64,000 nt of DNA from Clostridium pascui (GCF_016908015.1 NZ_JAFBDB010000003.1:62001-126000), one strand, 5' to 3'; counted from the first letter of the stretch, positions 8,889-16,524 are shown. A program made the numbers and translations. Notes: generated from the letters alone by a model not told the origin.

Positions 8889-8904
8889 AGCAAATCTTAT
8901 ACCA
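8889..8904 (-). promoter_or_regulatory. candidate sigma-54 promoter of the acp-ligase-luxE-luxC operon
   Basis: Minus-strand reading TGGTATA-AGAT-TTGCT keeps the invariant GG and GC with exact -24/-12 spacing, and the full TTGCT -12 box, but departs from consensus at three -24 positions. The -24 box overlaps a perfect 18-bp palindrome (8898-8915), and another dyad, TTATGAATT-N6-AATTCATAA, lies at 8920-8943. A predicted activator site sits 109 bp upstream, as for abfD. Confidence 0.6.
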
Positions 8905-9000
8905 ATTGGTATTATAACTTTATGAATTTTAATTAATTCATAAGATCAACTATACTTTAAACCTAATATTATTGAAAATCTCAATTTGATGAATATAAAT

Positions 9001-9033
9001 TAAAAAGAACTCGCTGCATTTTTGCAACGAGTT
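9001..9033 (-). terminator. probable terminator behind the selenoprotein gene
   Basis: The 10-base arms 9010-9019 and 9024-9033 pair with one G-U around a TTTT (AAAA on the minus strand) loop; on the minus strand CTTTTTAATTT follows. It lies about 100 bp past the stop of the selenoprotein gene and ahead of the acp promoter. It also contains the activator-site candidate 9013-9030, the same double layout seen at 2864-2903. Confidence 0.65.
9013..9030. promoter_or_regulatory. candidate sigma-54 activator binding site of the acp/lux operon
   Basis: Plus-strand reading CGCTGC-ATTTTT-GCAACG has the same half-sites and 6-base A/T centre as 2875-2892. Its near edge is 109 bp from the -24 box at 8904, exactly the distance found at abfD. 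Confidence 0.5.
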
Positions 9034-9087
9034 TTGCTATATAAATCCCTTAATTGTATAATTACTAGTATAAATAATACAAGCTTG

Positions 9088-9127
9088 ATTGTTGCAATAT
9101 TACATCAAGATGTAATATTGCAACAAT
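9088..9127. repeat. 40-bp perfect palindrome
   Basis: Two perfectly matching 19-base arms (9088-9106 and 9109-9127) around AA. It starts one base after the stop of the selenoprotein gene. No T-run follows on either strand, so it is not a typical terminator. Its ends carry TGTTGC (9090-9095) and GCAACA (9120-9125), the same half-sites as the sigma-54 activator candidates. It could be a distal activator site, an mRNA 3' stability hairpin, or both. Confidence 0.7.
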
Positions 9128-9128
9128 T

Positions 9129-9458
9129 TCATTTAAAAAATATCATATCCAAGTCCTTTAATATAAGTTTCTTGAAAAAAAACAATTGTATTAAATCTAT
9201 AGTTATATTATTTACCTTTGTATTATATATTTTCTTACTTAAAAGTACCTGTATATCTAAAACATTAAGCACTTCATATTTATCTAGATCTAAATTATTC
9301 TCAGTTTCTTCATATACATGAGGTTGATAGTACCGCCTGGTACCTCCGCAAGGTCCTCATCCCGGGTTTATTTCACTGGCCGTTAAGTCTATTATCAGCG
9401 ACTTAATATTCATTTTGTCTATATAATTCAATGCATGCTGTGTTATATCTATATTCAA
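9129..9458 (-). CDS. small selenoprotein with in-frame TGA (Sec34), CC/Se-motif type
   Basis: A 109-codon gene split in ordinary ORF calls by an in-frame TGA at 9359-9357. A perfect GGGAGG site precedes TTG at 9458 by 8 bases. The N-terminal part reads MNIDITQHALNYIDK, then SEINPG-U-GPCGGTRRYYQPHVY, then DKYEVLNVLDIQVLLSKKIY and NNITIDL, a normal folded-protein pattern on both sides of the TGA in one frame. Selenocysteine is followed by CGG three residues on, a possible U-x2-C redox pair. I recall a clostridial family called CC/Se motif (seleno)protein with similar layout, but could not check it. A SECIS-like hairpin follows the TGA. It lies 71 bp behind the activase gene and likely ends that operon. 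The normal stop is also TGA (9131-9129). Confidence 0.8.
9319..9359 (-). promoter_or_regulatory. bacterial SECIS-like element
   Basis: Starting at the TGA on the minus strand, GGTACC and GGTACT pair (five Watson-Crick pairs plus one G-U) around the tetraloop AGGC. The loop begins 18 bases after the TGA and has G at position 2. GAGG, including two bases of the TGA, can pair with CCTC at the base. Loop distance and the loop G fit the loose consensus known for bacterial SECIS elements inside the coding region. Confidence 0.7.
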
Positions 9459-9529
9459 AGTAATCACCTCCCATAAGTTATATGTAATTACTTCTGTATA
9501 TAGCATTTACCATACCAAATTCTAAAATT

Positions 9530-10501
9530 TTAACTTGAGACAGTAATTTGGGAATTCACGCTACTCCACTTTCCACACCTATCTCCTAAATTACCTATAA
9601 TTATACCATCACTTTTTATGCTTATTATTTCGCATCTATTAGGGCAACCCGTGCATTCAAAGCTTTCTGAGTTGAATATGCTTTCTGAAACATTAAATCC
9701 TTTAAAGTTAGTGTATCCCTGAGCCATTACTCTTTCCTTGCTCAAAATTGCTGCTCCTATTGCACCCATAAGACCATAATGTTTGGGTACATATATATTA
9801 GTCTCTAAGGTTTCTTCAAAAACTTTTCTCATGCCTTCATTTGCTGCAACACCCCCTTGAAAAAATATCTTATCTTTAATTTCTTTTCCCTTTCCAACAT
9901 TATTTAAATAATTTCTAACTAATGCTTCACAAAGCCCCCTTATTATATCTTCCTGTTTATGTCCAACTTGCTGCTTATGAATCATATCAGATTCTGCAAA
10001 TACCGCACATCTTCCAGCAATTCGTACAGGATTTTTAGACTCAAGGGCCATTCGTCCAAAGTTTTCTATAGGAACTCCAAGCCTTTCTGCCTGCCTATCT
10101 AAAAAAGAACCTGTACCTGCTGCACATACCGTATTCATTGCGAAATCCGTTACTATTCCATCTTTAAGTATTATTATCTTAGAATCTTGGCCGCCTATTT
10201 CAATTATAGTCTTCACCTGCGAATCAACTTCAAGTGCTGCTATAGCATGAGCAGTTATTTCATTTTTCACTGAATCTGCTCCTACTAAAAATCCAGAAAT
10301 TTTCCTGCCACTTCCTGTAGTTCCTACAGATTTTATATCTTCATCTGTATATTTTTCTTTAAGTCTCCTAAATCCATCTTGAATAACTTGTATAGGTCTT
10401 CCTTTAGTTCTTAGATATAATCCATCAACTACATTATTTTCCTCATCAATTAAAACTATATCCGTGCTTACTGATCCTACATCAATACCCATATAATACA
10501 T
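9530..10501 (-). CDS. 2-hydroxyacyl-CoA dehydratase activase (BadF/HgdC-type ATPase)
   Basis: A 323-residue ASKHA-fold ATPase of the BadF/BadG/BcrA/HgdC family, which drives one electron at low potential into a radical acyl-CoA dehydratase. Phosphate motifs MGIDVGSVSTDIVLID (residues 4-19) and IIEIGGQDSKII (about 91-102) are visible. The [4Fe-4S] bridging cysteines are in VCAAGTGSF (about 125) and GRCAVFAESD (about 163). An added C-terminal ECTGCPNRCEI segment is found in longer activases. Its start overlaps the preceding gene by 20 bases. No HgdA/HgdB dehydratase subunits occur in the window, so the client is unknown. Confidence 0.92.
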   Translation of the reverse strand: MYYMGIDVGSVSTDIVLIDEENNVVDGLYLRTKGRPIQVIQDGFRRLKEKYTDEDIKSVGTTGSGRKISGFLVGADSVKNEITAHAIAALEVDSQVKTIIEIGGQDSKIIILKDGIVTDFAMNTVCAAGTGSFLDRQAERLGVPIENFGRMALESKNPVRIAGRCAVFAESDMIHKQQVGHKQEDIIRGLCEALVRNYLNNVGKGKEIKDKIFFQGGVAANEGMRKVFEETLETNIYVPKHYGLMGAIGAAILSKERVMAQGYTNFKGFNVSESIFNSESFECTGCPNRCEIISIKSDGIIIGNLGDRCGKWSSVNSQITVSS

Positions 10502-11582
10502 TTTTCATTCTTCTCCTTTCTAACAAGTCAGCAAAGGCTTCTACTCTTGTATCAAATCCAGCATCCCCAGTCATTTCATCTACTACAAGAGTCATAATTG
10601 GGAAATTTCTATCACTAGATATTGTTGGTAAAATCGACTTTGATACAATCTCAGGCATGCATCCCATAGGAAGTATTTGAATAGCACCGTCAAATCCATT
10701 TTTATGCGCAAGTACAGCCTCTCCAACACATTCTCTACTATGTCCACCTATGTATAAAGGAAGATATTTTTTAGAAGCTCTTCTAATATCTATAGAATTT
10801 AGTTTAAATGGCGATAGTACAGTATTTTTTACCCACCAACTTGGAGTTAAAGTTTTTTGAGTAGATATCCCCATATCCATAAGCTTATCTTCAATATACT
10901 GATTTGAAAATGGCTCTAATATAGTATATATTTCTCCTATTATAGCTATCTTTACAGGTTTTTTACACATATTTACCTTTACACTACTCAGTTTTTCCTT
11001 ATAACGCATAAGCACTTTAATCATTTCCTTGGAGCCAAAAGTATTTAATGCCTCTTTCTTACATTCTCTTAAAATCCTTTTACACTCTCCCCTATTCATC
11101 TCATAGCCTGAAAGCATCCTTGTTTTTCTTTCTATGTCATCCATTAACCTTATAATTTTATATCCATTTAAAACTGCTAACATCTTTTGCTTTCTAGATT
11201 TTTCCGAACTTTTTCCTACTTCTGCTATTCTATTTAAAAGTTCATCTTTCCCTATACTCCCTGGAGTGTCTATTACTATGAATTTAATATTGTATCCTAA
11301 TTTTCTTAATATATTCATTTGTAACTCACAGTATTCACCATATCTACAAGGTCCACAACTTCCAGGTAAAATTATAGTATCAGCTCCCTTTTCAATACTT
11401 TGTATATATGCTCCCATCATTATCTTAAACGGAAAACACATTTCCTCTGGGGAAATTTTGGAACCAATTTCAAGGCAAGTTTTATTACTTACTGGAGGTA
11501 AAATATATTCTATACCTATGTCATCAAATATAGCTTTTGCAGCAAAGCACGTATTCCCAAGCTGTGGAAAAGTTACCTTCAT
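10482..11582 (-). CDS. acyl-CoA dehydratase activase-related protein (DUF2229-like), second subunit
   Basis: A 366-residue protein matching the C-terminal part of the large YjiL-type activase-related proteins, in which ATPase and DUF2229 regions are fused in one long chain. It starts MKVTFPQLGNTCFAAKAI and carries the cysteine motifs EEMCFPFK and GSCGPCRYGEYCELQ, likely Fe-S ligands, and a conserved GGHSRECVGEA. It overlaps the gene before it (4 bases) and the ATPase after it. Here the fused protein is split into three genes. Role in electron delivery or folding is inferred from fusion partners, not known. Confidence 0.82.
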   Translation of the reverse strand: MKVTFPQLGNTCFAAKAIFDDIGIEYILPPVSNKTCLEIGSKISPEEMCFPFKIMMGAYIQSIEKGADTIILPGSCGPCRYGEYCELQMNILRKLGYNIKFIVIDTPGSIGKDELLNRIAEVGKSSEKSRKQKMLAVLNGYKIIRLMDDIERKTRMLSGYEMNRGECKRILRECKKEALNTFGSKEMIKVLMRYKEKLSSVKVNMCKKPVKIAIIGEIYTILEPFSNQYIEDKLMDMGISTQKTLTPSWWVKNTVLSPFKLNSIDIRRASKKYLPLYIGGHSRECVGEAVLAHKNGFDGAIQILPMGCMPEIVSKSILPTISSDRNFPIMTLVVDEMTGDAGFDTRVEAFADLLERRRMKNVLYGY

Positions 11583-12481
11583 ATAACCTCTGCCTCCTTT
11601 CTTTTTAGCATATCTGTAAATGCTTCTAATCTTGTAATAAATCCCGCTTCTCCTGTTTGCTCGTCTATTTTAAGTTCTAAAAAAGGAAAGTCTTCTACTC
11701 TATTCTTTATAAGATCAACTACTACAGAGTCTATGCCACACGCAAAAGAAGATATATATATTATTCCATCAGCTAGTTTATTTTCAGCCATGTATGATCC
11801 AAAACCATATGAATTTCTTGCAAAAGTCCAAAATGGCTTTTTAAATAACTTTTCTGATTCTTTGTTTATATAAGAAATTCCGACATGCTCTTCTGTTATA
11901 ACTCCTATTCCCAGTTTGTTTAACTTTTCTACTAAATTCATATTAATATAGCTATCATACAGATTATACGGATGCCCTATTAGTGCTACCTTTATTTTAG
12001 ATTTGTTATTATTTAATCCACTCCTATATCCTTGTTGATTCTTTAATGCGGTATTGAAAGCTTTGTTAATTATTAAAATGTTTTTATTAAATTTAATCCC
12101 AACTTTAAAAGCCCATTTTTTTAAATTTTTTAAGTTATCCGCATATATAGGTTCTGATATTATAGGCGGCATATTAGGTATGCTATTTTGAACCATTTCT
12201 ACAAGCCCACAAAACTTAGGACATATATATTCATTTTCATAAAGCTTCATTATTCTAGGTATAAAGATAAAATCACACTTGTCTTTAAGATAAGCACAGT
12301 GGCCATGAAATATTTTTATTGGTACGCATGCTTCGTCTACGCAGTACTTAACTCCTTCATTTAATATGTTCTTATTTGTATCAGGAGATAAAACCACCTC
12401 TGCCCCAAGGCTCTGAAAAAAATTAACATAAAACTTATGATATTTATAAAACAAAAGTCCCTTAGGAATTCCAATTCTCAA
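11579..12481 (-). CDS. acyl-CoA dehydratase activase-related protein (DUF2229-like), first subunit
   Basis: A 300-residue protein starting MRIGIPKGLLFYKYHKFYVNF, with cysteines in KYCVDEACVPIK and EYICPKFCGLV and the late motif FACGIDSVVVDLI, all typical of DUF2229 proteins. A clear GAGGGAG precedes the TTG start at 12481. First gene of the three-gene activase operon that continues into the selenoprotein gene. Biochemical function unknown; association with radical acyl-CoA dehydratase activation is from gene fusions in other organisms. Confidence 0.82.
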   Translation of the reverse strand: MRIGIPKGLLFYKYHKFYVNFFQSLGAEVVLSPDTNKNILNEGVKYCVDEACVPIKIFHGHCAYLKDKCDFIFIPRIMKLYENEYICPKFCGLVEMVQNSIPNMPPIISEPIYADNLKNLKKWAFKVGIKFNKNILIINKAFNTALKNQQGYRSGLNNNKSKIKVALIGHPYNLYDSYINMNLVEKLNKLGIGVITEEHVGISYINKESEKLFKKPFWTFARNSYGFGSYMAENKLADGIIYISSFACGIDSVVVDLIKNRVEDFPFLELKIDEQTGEAGFITRLEAFTDMLKRKEAEVI

Positions 12482-12600
12482 TTTTACTCTCTCCCTCTTT
12501 ATCGTTTAATTTCTTATTAGATTCTTTACAGTTTTCCATTTTTTATACATAAAAAGGTCCCCAAGCCGTATATATTGTATTTTTACTAATGTCTCTTTAT

Positions 12601-12642
12601 TTTTTATGTAAAAAAGAAAAGCCCATTATGGACTTTTCTTTT
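12601..12642 (-). terminator. terminator of the purine permease gene
   Basis: Arms 12612-12624 and 12630-12642 pair with one mismatch around ATTAT; on the minus strand the 3' arm runs into CTTTTCTTTTTTAC. It lies 17 bp past the permease stop. Confidence 0.8.
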
Positions 12643-12658
12643 CAATATACCTATTCTT

Positions 12659-13984
12659 CTAAATTAAAAACTTTAGCACAAATAATGCTGCAACTATATA
12701 TGTTGTTATTGTTACATCCTTGTATTTTCCTGTGAGTACCTTTATTAATACATAAGACACTATTCCAAATACTATACCGTCGGAAATACTATAACTTAAA
12801 GGCATTATAATTATTGTTAAAAACGCTGGAATAGCCTCGCTAAAATCTTCTAAATCTATTTCTTTTATAGGCGATAGCATAAATAATCCAACTAATATTA
12901 ATGATGGCGCTGTAGCTGCTGCTGGTATCATTAAAAATAATGGTGATAAAAACAATGCTATTGCAAACATAATTGCTGTAGATACTGCTGTAAGTCCTGT
13001 TCTTCCACCTGCTGCAACTCCTGAAGCACTTTCAACAAATGTTGATACAGTACTTGTTCCAAAGCATGCACCCATAGTAGTTCCTATAGCATCAGATAAA
13101 AGAGCCTGCTTTGCTCTTGGAACATTTCCTTGATCATCTAACATTCCAGCTTTAGTGGATACTCCCACAAGTGTTCCTACGGTATCGAACATATCCATAA
13201 ATATCAATGTAAATAATGCTATTGCCATATCGGCACTTAATATATTATTCCACTCAAATTTCATAAATACAGGTGCCATGCTTGGTGGCGCACTTATAAT
13301 CTCATTAGGAAACTTAGTAATTCCCATAGGTATTCCTATAAGTGTAGTAACTATAATTCCTAAAAGCAATGCTCCATTTACATTTTTCGCAACCAATGCT
13401 CCGGTTATTATAACACCCACTATCCCAAGCAGCGCTGTACCAGAAGTTATATTACCTAATGCAAGTATTGTTCCTCCATCCTTTGGGTGAAGTACTATAC
13501 CTGCATTTTCAAGTCCTATAAATGCTATAAAAATTCCAATTCCAACAGAAATTGCTTTTTTTATATTAGTAGGTATTGAGTTTATTATAGCTTCTCTTAC
13601 ATTAAATACTGTAAGCAATATAAATATAATCCCTTCTAAGAATACCGCTGTTAATGCAAACTGCCAAGTGTGACCCATTCCTATAACTATGGTATATGCA
13701 AAAAATGCATTAAGTCCCATTCCTGGTGCTTGTGCAAATGGGAGCTTTGCGTATATTCCCATAACAAGTGTTGCTATTACAGAAGCTAAAGCTGTTGCTG
13801 TGAATACAGCTCCAAAATTCATTCCAGCATCCTTTAATATGTTTGGATTTACTATCAATATATATGCCATTGTCATAAAAGTCGTAATACCTGCCAGAAT
13901 TTCAGTTTTTATATTAGTTTTATTTTCAGATAGCCCAAAATATGAATCTAAAAAGCTGCCTTTTAATTCTTGTGAATTTCGCAT
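12659..13984 (-). CDS. NCS2-family purine permease (guanine/hypoxanthine type)
   Basis: A 441-residue membrane protein of the AzgA-like branch of NCS2, which takes up guanine, hypoxanthine or adenine with protons. The N-terminal DSYFGLSENKTNIKTEILAG and the TM1 segment GITTFMTMAYILIVNPNIL are hallmarks of this group, as are GMGLNAFFAYT near 90 and FMDMFDTVGTLVG near 270. About 12-14 hydrophobic segments are visible. I chose ATG at 13984, which follows GAGGGG, over the TTG one codon earlier. Monocistronic: its own promoter at 14072-14100 and terminator at 12601-12642. Two CGAAC boxes at the promoter hint at purine-linked control. Confidence 0.93.
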   Translation of the reverse strand: MRNSQELKGSFLDSYFGLSENKTNIKTEILAGITTFMTMAYILIVNPNILKDAGMNFGAVFTATALASVIATLVMGIYAKLPFAQAPGMGLNAFFAYTIVIGMGHTWQFALTAVFLEGIIFILLTVFNVREAIINSIPTNIKKAISVGIGIFIAFIGLENAGIVLHPKDGGTILALGNITSGTALLGIVGVIITGALVAKNVNGALLLGIIVTTLIGIPMGITKFPNEIISAPPSMAPVFMKFEWNNILSADMAIALFTLIFMDMFDTVGTLVGVSTKAGMLDDQGNVPRAKQALLSDAIGTTMGACFGTSTVSTFVESASGVAAGGRTGLTAVSTAIMFAIALFLSPLFLMIPAAATAPSLILVGLFMLSPIKEIDLEDFSEAIPAFLTIIIMPLSYSISDGIVFGIVSYVLIKVLTGKYKDVTITTYIVAALFVLKFLI

Positions 13985-14071
13985 CAAATTGCCCCTCTTT
14001 CATTATAATTTTATGTAGTAAATTGTATAATTTCATCGAAAATATGTAGTTTTTTGAAACCACAATTTTAT

Positions 14072-14100
14072 ATATTACTAGATAACGAACTATAAGTCAA
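14072..14100 (-). promoter_or_regulatory. sigma-A promoter of the purine permease gene
   Basis: On the minus strand TTGACT (14100-14095), 17-bp spacer, TAATAT (14077-14072). The spacer contains one copy of ACGAAC (plus strand 14085-14090); a second lies at 14110-14115 just upstream of -35. The copies resemble PurBox cores (CCGAAC) but are direct repeats 19 bp apart. Confidence 0.65.
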
Positions 14101-14157
14101 TGCTTTTTTACGAACGTTTTTGTTTATTAACTTCATTATTATTTGCCATAAAATGAT

Positions 14158-14193
14158 AAATGCAAAAGTACTTTTGTTTATACTTTTGCATTT
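14158..14193 (-). terminator. terminator of the Ser/Thr kinase gene
   Basis: Perfect 13-base arms 14158-14170 and 14181-14193 around a 10-base loop, with an A/T-rich 3' side, 27 bp past the kinase stop. Confidence 0.7.
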
Positions 14194-14220
14194 AAACCTA
14201 TAAAATAATCTTTAACTTTT

Positions 14221-15405
14221 TTACTTTTTGAATTTACCCTTAGCCTTCCCTTTATTTTTATTCGCTTTCTCATCATTGTTCTCATCTTCTTTATCATCAT
14301 TATCTTCTTTATTATTTTCTTCATTTGTCTTGATATTATTCTTTTCATCAGTATTATTTTCCATAGCAGGAATATCACTTTCTTCTAAATCTATTTTTTC
14401 TAGATTTTTATCAAGACTTTCCTTTATATTATTAACATTATTCACATTTGCCTTCGTGTTAGCTTTACCTTCCTGATAACTATATACCAAGCTATACGTG
14501 CCTATAATAATCAAGATAATAATTAAAAAGAATATCAGTAAGGTTTTACGTAAATGTTTCTCTTTAGTAGATTTTGAGACAGATTCCTTATCTAAGAATA
14601 ATCTAGTTCTTAAAATTGTAGCTTCTATTTCCGAAACCTTATGAATTTCTTTACTCATTTCTTCAATAGAACCATATCTTTCTTCAACCTTGATTTTCAT
14701 TGCCTTTTTTATTATTTCTCTTATGTCTACATTTACATTTTCATCATAGTTTTCGTCATATAATGGTTCTAATGCTGTAGAAGGCGCTTTGCCCGTAAGC
14801 ATGAAATATATTACAGCACCTAAAGCATAAATATCTGTTTGTATAGATGATTGTCCAGTACCATAAAATTGTTCTGGAGCTGCATATCCTCTTGATCCAA
14901 TATATACCGTATCGCTCTCTTGGCCTGGCTTATATACTCTTGAAATTCCAAAATCTATTAAAACTACCTCATCTTCTGGAGTTATCATTATATTAGAAGG
15001 CTTTAAATCTCTATGTATAATAGGGGGGGCAAAGCTATGCAAGTATTCTACTATTTTACCCATTTCTGATGCAAGTTTACATATCTCTTCAGTATTTAAA
15101 CTTCCTTTTCTTTTAACATATTCTTTTAGGTTCTCACCCTCTATATAATCTTCTACCATATATAAATTATCATTTTCATAAAATATATCTATAATCCTCG
15201 GAATACCTGGATGTTTTAGCTTCTTAAGTATATTAGGTTCTGCTAAAAAATTCACATTACTTTTCGCTTCCTTTGGGACTTCCTTTATCGCCCATAAAGT
15301 ATCCAAGTTTATATTCTTGCACAAATATACGCTTCCCATTCCACCTTGTCCAATAATCCTAATAACTTCGTATTTTCTATCAAGAACACTTCCTTGTTCA
15401 AGCAA
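14221..15405 (-). CDS. membrane-anchored eukaryotic-type Ser/Thr protein kinase
   Basis: A 394-residue Hanks-type kinase. Glycine loop IGQGGMGSVY (residues 18-27), catalytic lysine in WAIKEVP, catalytic loop HRDLKPSNIMI (about 135) and DFGIS follow in order, so the kinase should be active. One membrane segment (LLIFFLIIILIIIGTYSL, about 288-305) is followed by about 85 residues outside the membrane, extremely rich in Asn, Asp, Glu and Lys with a lysine-rich end. There are no PASTA repeats and no adjacent PP2C phosphatase, so it is not the usual PrkC. The low-complexity tail may touch the cell wall. Target unknown. Confidence 0.9.
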   Translation of the reverse strand: MLEQGSVLDRKYEVIRIIGQGGMGSVYLCKNINLDTLWAIKEVPKEAKSNVNFLAEPNILKKLKHPGIPRIIDIFYENDNLYMVEDYIEGENLKEYVKRKGSLNTEEICKLASEMGKIVEYLHSFAPPIIHRDLKPSNIMITPEDEVVLIDFGISRVYKPGQESDTVYIGSRGYAAPEQFYGTGQSSIQTDIYALGAVIYFMLTGKAPSTALEPLYDENYDENVNVDIREIIKKAMKIKVEERYGSIEEMSKEIHKVSEIEATILRTRLFLDKESVSKSTKEKHLRKTLLIFFLIIILIIIGTYSLVYSYQEGKANTKANVNNVNNIKESLDKNLEKIDLEESDIPAMENNTDEKNNIKTNEENNKEDNDDKEDENNDEKANKNKGKAKGKFKK

Positions 15406-15714
15406 AAAAAACCCCCTCTTTCATTCAAAAATACTCCCATAAATTTATACGGAATTTTTTTGTAATTTAAGGGGGTAATTTATTTTATTTTTTAATTTTA
15501 ATGAACAAGACCTAGCACTGTTGAGTTATTATGTATAATAACTTCTCCAATCTTTGTAGAAGATATTTGCCCATGCTTTTATTGTAATACACTTTTGGCC
15601 ATATTTCACCATAGAATTCATCATTATCCCAAAGTTCAGCTTACTTTTCATCTTTTATAATTAGATAAACATTGTTAAAATATATATGCATGATTTTCAC
15701 AGAGGAGTGTTCAT
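15406..15714. other. intergenic region between divergent genes
   Basis: Holds the promoters of the kinase (minus) and of the metallo-hydrolase (plus; GAGGAG ribosome binding site at about 15701). The middle contains a stretch that reads like the C-terminal end of a lost gene (see 15512-15640). Nothing else recognised. Confidence 0.5.
15512..15640 (-). pseudogene. possible C-terminal gene remnant
   Basis: An open stretch of 42 codons on the minus strand, directly after an in-frame TAA and ending in TAG, reads AELWDNDEFYGEIWPKVYYN and continues KSMGKYLLQRLEKLL. The richness in Trp, Tyr and charged residues is coding-like and unlike the surrounding A/T-rich spacer. There is no start codon context. 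I do not recognise the parent family; it may be chance. Confidence 0.3.
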
Positions 15715-16443
15715 ATGAATAAAGCAAAAATACATTATTTATATCATGATGGATTTGCAGTAGAAACACAAAACTTCTTTTTAATATTTGATTATTACTA
15801 TAATTGCCCTCAGAATTCAGATTTAACATTGAAAAATGGGATTATAGATATGCCTTCACTTAAGAGCAAAAAAAATATATACGTATTTGTATCTCATGCT
15901 CATCATGATCATTTTAATGATATGATTTTTAGCTGGAGTGCCATAAACCCAAACATTAAATATATTATGAGCTGCGATGTTCCTTTCCGAGATTATCAGA
16001 AAAATTATCATTTTATATTCGCTAACAAAGAGCTTGTCTTTCAAGGGATTAAAATAAAAACTTTTGATTCTACAGATATCGGAGTATCCTTTTTTATAGA
16101 AGTTGATGGATTAACTATTTTTCATGCTGGAGATTTAAATTGGTGGCATTGGAAACATACCTGTATAGAAAATCAAGAGACTATGGAGCTAAGCTTTAAG
16201 AAAGAAGTATGGAAAATAGCTGAGCATAAAATAAATATAGCCTTTTTCCCTACAGATCCAAGGCTTGAAGAATTTTTCCATATAGGAGGAGAGTATTTCA
16301 TAAGCAGAGTACATCCTGATTTATTTATACCAATGCACTTTTGGGATGATTATTCTATGCCGCAGAAGTTTTATCATAAAGTTAAAAGTGATAAAACAAA
16401 CATAGCTAAGATTTCAAAAAGAGGAGAAATTATTGAGTTTTAG
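15715..16443 (+). CDS. metallo-beta-lactamase-fold hydrolase
   Basis: A 242-residue cytoplasmic protein with the HxHxDH metal signature in FVSHAHHDHFND (about residues 60-71), a second metal histidine in IFHAGDLNWW (about 136), and a late histidine in FIPMHFWDD. This layout fits the UlaG/YtnP-like branch of small metal-dependent hydrolases. It stands alone and divergently from the kinase gene, with GAGGAG before its ATG. Substrate cannot be predicted. Confidence 0.82.
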   Translation: MNKAKIHYLYHDGFAVETQNFFLIFDYYYNCPQNSDLTLKNGIIDMPSLKSKKNIYVFVSHAHHDHFNDMIFSWSAINPNIKYIMSCDVPFRDYQKNYHFIFANKELVFQGIKIKTFDSTDIGVSFFIEVDGLTIFHAGDLNWWHWKHTCIENQETMELSFKKEVWKIAEHKINIAFFPTDPRLEEFFHIGGEYFISRVHPDLFIPMHFWDDYSMPQKFYHKVKSDKTNIAKISKRGEIIEF

Positions 16444-16524
16444 TAACCAGTAATCAGTTATGACTGTTTTTCATAGCAAAACTAAATTTACTGGAACTTG
16501 GATACTAGCTACTGGTTACTAAAA
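16438..16524. terminator. long-loop inverted repeat at converging gene ends
   Basis: Perfect 15-base arms 16438-16452 and 16510-16524 enclose 57 bases. One arm contains the stop of the plus-strand hydrolase gene, the other the last codons of dinB. Both arms end in T- or A-runs. It probably acts as a weak two-way terminator, though the loop is long. Confidence 0.45.

Noticed and set aside
9022-9321. Plus-strand 99-codon open frame over the selenoprotein gene
   Set aside because: Starts inside the terminator hairpin, has no ribosome binding site, and is antisense to the better-supported minus-strand gene.
9321-9360. T-box-like string (GTACCGCC ... GGTACC) on the plus strand
   Set aside because: It lies inside the reading frame of the selenoprotein gene and is better explained as its SECIS hairpin on the minus strand; no specifier loop or aminoacyl-tRNA-linked gene follows.
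13985-14220. Possible purine riboswitch upstream of the purine permease
   Set aside because: The conserved purine-aptamer core was not found; only a short GGTTTC string is present. A plain promoter with CGAAC boxes explains the region.
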